In this document: piece by piece, positions 6,246 through 10,825 of the stretch
How the letters are laid out: each line of letters begins with the position of its first letter
Numbering within the stretch: position 1 is the stretch's first letter
Origin: Opitutaceae bacterium
Lineage (GTDB): Bacteria > Verrucomicrobiota > Verrucomicrobiia > Opitutales > Opitutaceae
Assembly: GCA_023269455.1 (NCBI GenBank)
Contig: JAHFTG010000057.1
Location: 1-10,825, forward strand
Length of the DNA stretch: 10,825 nucleotides
Reading direction: 5' to 3'
Program-made: the position numbers and the translations under genes
The notes under the pieces: model-generated
Seen by the model: the letters and a program-made list of their open reading frames with translations, nothing else
Told to the model about the DNA's origin: nothing
Databases searched by the model: none

Positions 6246-6959
6246 ATGCCTGCTCCCTTCACCCCGCCATCCGAACACGCCTGCATCAAGATCGTCGGCA
6301 GTTTTGAGGAGCTCGTCTCGACTCCGTTTGCCAATGGCGTGAACGCGCTGTGCTGGCCGCGCACCCTGCCCGGAGATTTTCAGGAAATCGTGGATCGGCT
6401 GGGCGTGGTCGAGGAAATCACCGGTTTGGATGAGGACAGTTTACGCGCGCTCACACTCAGTCCGGCCGGACAAACGGCACGCGAAATACTCATCGAGGAT
6501 CTGCGCCTGCTCCGTGAGCACGAACTCGCACCGGAGTTGAACTGCATCCCGGGTTATCCGAAGGACGACGGGGCGGGACCGGTGCCGACCGATGTTTATT
6601 CGTTTCACGCGGACAGCGCCAACGTGATGGCGGATACTTTTCTGTGCAGCTACACCGTGTCGTCGTCCGAAGGCTTGCGTCCCGAGGATGCGGTGCGGTG
6701 CTCCGACGTGCCCGAGACGCGCGCGAAACTCCTCCAGGAATACGGCGGCGTGGACGACGATGGCTTTAAGGTTTTCCTGAACGAAAACTTCTACGACCTG
6801 CACTACGTCGCGAAGAGCGGCGCGCAGCCGTATGGGTTCGGCCTTGGGAATATGTGGCGCATCACCACCGACTACCCTGGCAGTCCCGTGCCGCCGTGCG
6901 TGCACCGCGCGCCTCCCACGGTCCCCGGCCAGCCGCCCCGACTGCTGCTGATCAGTTGA
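6246..6959 (+). CDS. DUF1826-like protein with possible HxD...H metal site
   Basis: Probable cytosolic protein of 237 residues. It resembles the uncharacterised DUF1826 family in layout: an N-terminal NALCWPRTLPGDFQEIVDRL stretch, a central SFHADSANVMADTFLCSYTV block (where family members have FHxD followed by a CTYRGPGTEW-like strand), and a C-terminal VHRAPPTVPGQPPRLLLIS tail close to the family's HRSPP...RLLL ending. H121, D123 and H220 could form a 2-His-1-carboxylate iron site, and R232 could bind a carboxylate, as in cupin-type oxygenases; that is inference. Between them lies a long insert (residues about 140-205) that includes CSDVPETRAKLLQEYGG. An in-frame ATG at 6207 would add 13 residues translated from repeat DNA, so 6246 is preferred. 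The gene runs convergently into eutB and occupies the place where eutC might be expected. Confidence 0.55.
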   Translation: MPAPFTPPSEHACIKIVGSFEELVSTPFANGVNALCWPRTLPGDFQEIVDRLGVVEEITGLDEDSLRALTLSPAGQTAREILIEDLRLLREHELAPELNCIPGYPKDDGAGPVPTDVYSFHADSANVMADTFLCSYTVSSSEGLRPEDAVRCSDVPETRAKLLQEYGGVDDDGFKVFLNENFYDLHYVAKSGAQPYGFGLGNMWRITTDYPGSPVPPCVHRAPPTVPGQPPRLLLIS

Positions 6960-6977
6960 GGCGCGATGGGAAAAGAT

Positions 6978-7082
6978 TTTTAACGCAAAGGTGCGGACGC
7001 GAAAATCGCAAAGGGTTCCGTCCGTCAGCCTGTGCTCTGCGGCCTTCGCTTCGGACCGCCGCTTGGCGTTTTTGCGTTAAAA
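6978..7082. repeat. inverted repeat between convergent genes
   Basis: TTTTAACGCAAA (6978-6989) and TTTGCGTTAAAA (7071-7082) are perfect 12-bp inverted copies about 80 bases apart. Inside are further CGCAAAGG-type words and an imperfect GC-rich stem. The right arm contains the eutB stop codon (TAA, 7079-7077 on the minus strand). A cruciform or bidirectional terminator for the two convergent genes is likely, and it has the look of a dispersed genomic repeat. Confidence 0.6.
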
Positions 7083-8462
7083 CGGCTTCGAGTCGGCGAG
7101 CAGCGCGTGCTTGCCGTCCACGGGGAGGAGCATGCGGCCGTCGGTCGCGATGCGCATTTTTTCCAGCCACGACTCGAACTCGGGCGCGGGTTTCAGTCCG
7201 AGGACTTGGCGGAGGTAGTGGCTGTCGTGGAAACTGGTGCTTTGGTAGCCGAGCATGATGTCGTCGGCGCCGGGCACGCCCATGATGAAGTTGCAGCCGG
7301 CCACGCCGAGGAGCGTGAGGAGGTTGTCCATGTCGTCCTGGTCGGCTTCGGCGTGGTTCGTGTAGCACACGTCGCAGCCCATCGGGAGGCCGAGAAGTTT
7401 GCCGCAGCAGTGGTCTTCGAGGCCGGCGCGGATGATCTGTTTGCCGTCGTAGAGATACTCGGGGCCGATGAAGCCGACGACGGTGTTCACAAGAAGCGGC
7501 TTGAAGGCGCGCGCGACGGCGTAGGCGCGGACTTCGCAAGTCTGCTGGTCGAGGCCGTGGTGCGCGTTGGCGGAGAGGCAGGAGCCCTGGCCGGTCTCGA
7601 AATACATGACGTTGTCGCCAACGGTGCCGCGTTTGAGCGAGAGGGCGGCGGCACGGGCTTCGGCAAGGAGCGAGAGGGTGATGCCGAAGCTTTTGTTGGC
7701 GGCTTCGGTGCCGGTGATGGATTGGAAAACGAGATCGACGGGCGCGCCGCGATTCATCGCCTGGATGGCGGTGGTGACGTGCGCGAGGATGCAGGACTGC
7801 GTGGGAATTTCGTAGCGGCGGATGAGTTCGTCGATGAGGCGGAGGAGCGTCTCCATCGCGGGGACGCTGTCGGTCGCGGGGTTGATGCCGATGACGGCGT
7901 CACCGCAGCCGTAAAGGAGTCCGTCGAGGATGGAGGCGGCGATGCCTTGGGGATCGTCGGTGGGGTGGTTGGGCTGGAGGCGGACGGCGAGGCGGCCCGG
8001 GAGGCCGAGGGTGTTGCGAAAGGCGGTGACGACGCGGCACTTTTGTCCAACAAGGATGAGATCCTGGTTGCTCATGAGCTTCGAGACGGCGGCAACCATC
8101 TCGGGGGTGAGGCCGGGGGCGAGCGCGGTGAGGCCGGGCGCGTCGGTCTCGTAGCGGAGGAGCCAGTCGCGGAAGCCGCCAACGGTGAGGTCGGCCACGG
8201 GCGCAAAGGCGGCGCGGTCGTGGGTGTCGATGATGAGGCGGGTGACTTCGTCGGTCTCGTAGGGGACGAGCAGGTCGTCGAGGAAGAGCGCGAGGGGAAC
8301 GTCGGCGAGGCAGAGCTGGGCGGCGACGCGTTCCTCGGCGGAGGCCGCAGCCGTTCCGGCGAGGACATCGCCGGAACGGAGCGGGGTCGCCTTCGCCATC
8401 AGCTCGCGGAGCGAGCCGAAGGCGTGGCGGGTGGCGCCGACGTTGCAGGACCAGCGGGACAT
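7077..8462 (-). CDS. eutB: ethanolamine ammonia-lyase large subunit
   Basis: Catalytic subunit of the adenosylcobalamin-dependent enzyme that converts ethanolamine to acetaldehyde and ammonia (EC 4.3.1.7). The 461 residues compare with about 453 in Escherichia coli, and similarity runs end to end. Substrate-site residues known from the enterobacterial enzyme are kept: R161 and Q163 in VRLQPN, N194 in GINPATD, E289 in YFETGQGS and D364 in GCDVCYTNHAEADQ. The barrel segments NTVVGFIGPEYLYDGKQIIR and AGLEDHCCGKL are almost unchanged. The ATG at 8462 matches the family start (an N-terminal strand, then LRSGDVLAG at 28-36). No Shine-Dalgarno sequence is seen. It lies 61 bases after the permease stop, so the two are probably co-transcribed. 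The small subunit gene eutC, needed for activity in studied enzymes, is not in this window, nor are eutA or microcompartment genes. Function is near certain as a family; completeness is not. Confidence 0.97.
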   Translation of the reverse strand: MSRWSCNVGATRHAFGSLRELMAKATPLRSGDVLAGTAAASAEERVAAQLCLADVPLALFLDDLLVPYETDEVTRLIIDTHDRAAFAPVADLTVGGFRDWLLRYETDAPGLTALAPGLTPEMVAAVSKLMSNQDLILVGQKCRVVTAFRNTLGLPGRLAVRLQPNHPTDDPQGIAASILDGLLYGCGDAVIGINPATDSVPAMETLLRLIDELIRRYEIPTQSCILAHVTTAIQAMNRGAPVDLVFQSITGTEAANKSFGITLSLLAEARAAALSLKRGTVGDNVMYFETGQGSCLSANAHHGLDQQTCEVRAYAVARAFKPLLVNTVVGFIGPEYLYDGKQIIRAGLEDHCCGKLLGLPMGCDVCYTNHAEADQDDMDNLLTLLGVAGCNFIMGVPGADDIMLGYQSTSFHDSHYLRQVLGLKPAPEFESWLEKMRIATDGRMLLPVDGKHALLADSKPF

Positions 8463-8523
8463 GTGGCGGACGTTGGGCGGAATGGCACGCGTTGGCGAGG
8501 CGTCAGGCGGGAGACGTTATGCG

Positions 8524-10065
8524 TTACACGCCGGGAGCGGGCGCAGCGGCAAGACCTTCGGCAGGCGGAGGCACGGGCGCCGGCGAGCCGCTGAGGGAGG
8601 TGACGGGCGGGCCTTTGAAGAGCTTGCGCACGCCGGCCCACCACGCGACGGCGAGGACGACGACAGCGCCGACGAGGGCGTTGAGCGCGAGATCGTTGGG
8701 CGGTTGCACGCCGGCCCAGATCACGCCGCAGACGAAGACGAACGAGATGACCGCGAGCGTTTTGAAGAGCACGGGGCCGAGGTTGAAGGGACCGGTCTTC
8801 GTCCAGGATTTCCCAAGGACAAAAAACCCGGCGATCACGGGCATGACGTAGGAAATGTAGAGGAAGATGACGCAGGCGGCGGTGAGCGTGGTGTAGGCTT
8901 TCGCGTAGAGCGTGGAGGCGACGGTGAGCACGGCGGTCGTCCAGATGGCGGTGACGGGCGTCTTCCATTTGGAGGAGACTTTTTTCAGCGCGCCGGAGAA
9001 GGGCAGGCCGCCGTCGCGCGAGAAGGCGAAAACCATGCGGGAGGTCGAGGTCACGCAGGCGAGCCCGCAGAGGTAGTTGGCAATGACGATGCCGATCCAG
9101 AGGACCTTGCCGAGGGCGCCGGGGAGCACGGCATCCATGAGCCAGGCGAAGACATTGCCACCCTGCTTCGCGCCGTCGGAAAGGCTGGGCATGGCGATGA
9201 CGAAGGCGGAAACCATCACCCAGCCGAAGAGGCCGGAGATATAGACGGAGCGAATGATGCCCTTGGGGACGTTGACGGGGGCGTTTTGAGTTTCCTCGGA
9301 GGTGTGGGCCGAGGCGTCGTAACCGGTGATGGTGTAGATCGGCCAGAGGAGGCCGAGCAGGATCATCGTCACGGTGCTGCCGTGCAGCGGCCACACGCCG
9401 CCGCCGGCATCGCCACTGGTGTTGGTAAACGTGAACAGCCGCCCGACGTCATGCGTCGGCGCGAACCAGAGCATCGCGCCCGTGAGGATGATCGCGACCG
9501 CGAAGATCAAGTAGCCGCTGAAGTCGGTGAGCAACGTGACCGCGCGGATGCCGAAGTGGTTGAGGAGCGCCTGTGAAATCAGGATGAGCGACACGCCTAT
9601 GATCTGGTCGTTGGTCGTGAGTTTCGCCGGGTCGATGCCGATCATCGGTCCGATAAACGTGGTGAAAAGCGCGTAGGCGCCGACGTTGACGGCGGCGGTC
9701 ACGAAGACGAGGCCGGCGAGGTTGAACCACGCGGTGGCCCAGCCCCAGCCCTTGCCACCAAGAATGGAACTCCAGTGGTAGAGACCGCCGGCGGTCGGAA
9801 ACGCCGAGGCGATCTGCGCCATGCAAAGCGCGACCAGCAGGCAGAGTCCGACACCAAGCGGCCAGACGATACCGGCCGCCGCGCCGCCGACCGCGCTGAT
9901 GCCGAGCTGGAGCGACGTGATGCCGCCCGCGAGAATACAAATGATCGAAAACGAAATGGCGAAGTTCGAGAACCCGCTCATGCGGCGCATTAATTCCTGC
10001 GCGTAACCCATGCTATGGAGGAGTTTTTCGTCCTCCGACTGACCACCCGGCGTGTGTGCTGACAT
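8524..10065 (-). CDS. APC-superfamily permease, probable ethanolamine or amine importer
   Basis: Inner-membrane transporter of 513 residues with about 12 hydrophobic helices. The first helices read RMSGFSNFAISFSIICIL and AGIVWPLGVGLCLLVALCMA, followed by FPTAGGLYHWSSILGGKGWG. This pattern is typical of the amino acid/choline transporter (ACT) branch of the APC superfamily and differs from the classical Eat branch. Further marks are GYDASAHTSEETQNAPVNVPKG and TSTSRMVFAFSRDGGLPFS. The C-terminus ends in a proline/alanine-rich cytoplasmic tail. The start at 10065 (MSAHTPGG) is chosen because an upstream frame to 10314 adds 83 residues with no homologous look. A run of seven A residues, not a Shine-Dalgarno sequence, precedes it. 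It lies directly upstream of eutB, so ethanolamine uptake is the likely job. Known ACT members carry amino acids, GABA, choline or polyamines, so the substrate remains open. Confidence 0.88.
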   Translation of the reverse strand: MSAHTPGGQSEDEKLLHSMGYAQELMRRMSGFSNFAISFSIICILAGGITSLQLGISAVGGAAAGIVWPLGVGLCLLVALCMAQIASAFPTAGGLYHWSSILGGKGWGWATAWFNLAGLVFVTAAVNVGAYALFTTFIGPMIGIDPAKLTTNDQIIGVSLILISQALLNHFGIRAVTLLTDFSGYLIFAVAIILTGAMLWFAPTHDVGRLFTFTNTSGDAGGGVWPLHGSTVTMILLGLLWPIYTITGYDASAHTSEETQNAPVNVPKGIIRSVYISGLFGWVMVSAFVIAMPSLSDGAKQGGNVFAWLMDAVLPGALGKVLWIGIVIANYLCGLACVTSTSRMVFAFSRDGGLPFSGALKKVSSKWKTPVTAIWTTAVLTVASTLYAKAYTTLTAACVIFLYISYVMPVIAGFFVLGKSWTKTGPFNLGPVLFKTLAVISFVFVCGVIWAGVQPPNDLALNALVGAVVVLAVAWWAGVRKLFKGPPVTSLSGSPAPVPPPAEGLAAAPAPGV

Positions 10066-10334
10066 TGGATGTTTTTTTCGCTGACCGCCGGGATACGCCC
10101 GGCGCGTGGGGCTGAAATTCCAAAGGGAGCACGGCCAATGCCACCACCACCCGCATGAAAACACCGCATCCCGCAGGCAGGCGAACACTTGGCGCGGCCG
10201 ACATCCGGCGAACGCCCCGAAACGTATTAAAGTGAAACGAAACCCGCTCCGATATTGTAACGCCGTTTGCACAAACACGGCTTGCGCGCGCTGCTCCCGG
10301 CAGATTCCCTCCATCCCTCAATTGTCTTAAAAAC
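10066..10334. other. divergent intergenic region, permease and desaturase
   Basis: This 269-base gap must hold both divergent promoters. AT-rich hexamers are few: TATTAA near 10225 (+) and TACAAT on the minus strand at 10259-10254, neither with a convincing -35 partner. I see no cobalamin riboswitch core and no clear operator. An imperfect palindrome (CCGTTTGCACAAACACGG, near 10263-10280) overlaps the likely minus-strand promoter zone and could be a regulator site. Confidence 0.3.
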
Positions 10335-10825
10335 GTGCCCGATATCACCTCCTCTCCTCCCTCTCTCCTGCGCCGCGTGCTGACCGCCGTTTCCCAGTGG
10401 ATCGACTCCGACGTGTGCCCCGAAGGCGCCGAAAAAATGCGCGCCGAAAGCGACCGCGTTGACTGGGTCCGCGTCATGCCCTTCGTGTTGCTCCACCTCG
10501 GCTGCCTCGGCATCATCTGGGTCGGCGCAAGCTGGTTCGCCGTGTGGGCCGCCGTCGCGCTCTACTTCGTGCGCATGTTTGCCGTCACCGGCATCCACCA
10601 CCGTTATTTTTCACACAAGACTTACAGCACATCCCGCTTCGGCCAGTTCCTCCTCGCGCTCTGGGCTGGCACCACCGTGCAACGCGGCTCCCTCTGGTGG
10701 GCCTATCACCACCGCCACCACCACCAGCATTCCGACGGCCCCGAGGACGCCCATTCGCCGCACGTTCACGGCTTCCTCTGGTCGCACATCGGCTGGATCA
10801 CCAGCCGCAACAACTTACCCACCGA
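10335..10825 (+). CDS. membrane fatty acyl desaturase, 3' end missing
   Basis: Integral-membrane di-iron desaturase that inserts a double bond into acyl chains, acting at the inner membrane with an electron donor. 163 codons are present and the frame is still open at the window end. The first two histidine boxes are clear: HRYFSH (89-94, HxxxxH) and HRHHH (126-130, HxxHH), followed by SDGPEDAHSP, which is typical of the delta-9 acyl-CoA/acyl-lipid desaturase family. The third box would lie beyond the window. Hydrophobic segments are at about 48-65 and 66-84. The start is taken as GTG 10335 (VPDITSSPPS), because no in-frame ATG lies upstream and the next ATG (10437) would remove a conserved-looking segment (WIDSDVCPEGAEKMRAESDRVDW). 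No Shine-Dalgarno sequence is visible. It is divergent from the permease and has no evident tie to ethanolamine use. Confidence 0.92.
   Translation, partial: MPDITSSPPSLLRRVLTAVSQWIDSDVCPEGAEKMRAESDRVDWVRVMPFVLLHLGCLGIIWVGASWFAVWAAVALYFVRMFAVTGIHHRYFSHKTYSTSRFGQFLLALWAGTTVQRGSLWWAYHHRHHHQHSDGPEDAHSPHVHGFLWSHIGWITSRNNLPT

Noticed and set aside
7032..8594. 520-codon open frame on the plus strand across eutB
   Set aside because: It is antisense to a clear eutB, has a glycine/glutamate/alanine-rich product with no motifs, and arises from GC-rich third positions of the real gene.
8431..9576. 381-codon open frame on the plus strand across the permease gene
   Set aside because: It is antisense to a clear membrane transporter, and its low-complexity G/E/D/R-rich product is a composition artefact.
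10066..10334. possible cobalamin riboswitch upstream of the permease-eutB unit
   Set aside because: It was looked for because the enzyme uses adenosylcobalamin, but no B12-box-like core or multi-stem architecture was seen.
10623..10760. histidine-rich repeat-like tract (CACCACCGCCACCACCACCAG)
   Set aside because: It encodes the second histidine box of the desaturase and is not an independent repeat.

Overview
The window looks like a chromosomal segment of a GC-rich bacterium, probably Verrucomicrobiota of the Opitutaceae type. The lineage is an inference from several traits: very GC-rich flanking genes, start codons that mostly lack a Shine-Dalgarno sequence, short 'CTACCCGCTACT' and 'AACGCAAAG' intergenic repeats, and the mix of an ECF sigma factor carrying a SnoaL-like domain with eutB. 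No rRNA, tRNA, CRISPR array or insertion sequence was seen.

Bases 1-1446 (+): the 3' part of an ECF41/SigJ-type sigma factor, then a toxin-antitoxin pair. The pair is an AbrB-fold antitoxin and a PIN-domain toxin joined by a GTGA overlap, and a 23-bp near-perfect palindrome lies over the antitoxin start. Bases 1447-1686: a spacer with a second palindrome and a 52-codon open frame. That frame ends in TAATG, sharing one base with the next start codon.

Bases 1687-4708 (+): a markedly AT-richer two-gene block, the most notable item here. The first gene encodes a HamA-like (DUF1837) protein with a D...ExK nuclease-like signature. The second encodes a 761-residue superfamily 2 helicase (HamB-like) whose start overlaps the first gene by 11 bases. 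Together they look like a Hachiman-type anti-phage system (AbpAB is a related alternative), probably acquired horizontally. By the published Hachiman model the helicase senses abnormal DNA and releases the HamA nuclease. Counting vapBC and the small frame, 773-4708 reads as one co-directional defence cassette.

Bases 4831-6959 (+): ordinary GC-rich genes for a PhnB-like VOC protein, a YceK/YidQ-type lipoprotein with an extra C-terminal domain, and a DUF1826-like protein with a possible HxD...H metal site.

Bases 7077-10065 (-): a probable two-gene unit, an APC-family permease followed by eutB, the large subunit of adenosylcobalamin-dependent ethanolamine ammonia-lyase. The expected eutC small-subunit gene does not follow eutB; a convergent unrelated gene and an inverted repeat occupy that place. 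From 10335 (+), divergent to the permease, a membrane fatty acyl desaturase gene begins and runs off the window.
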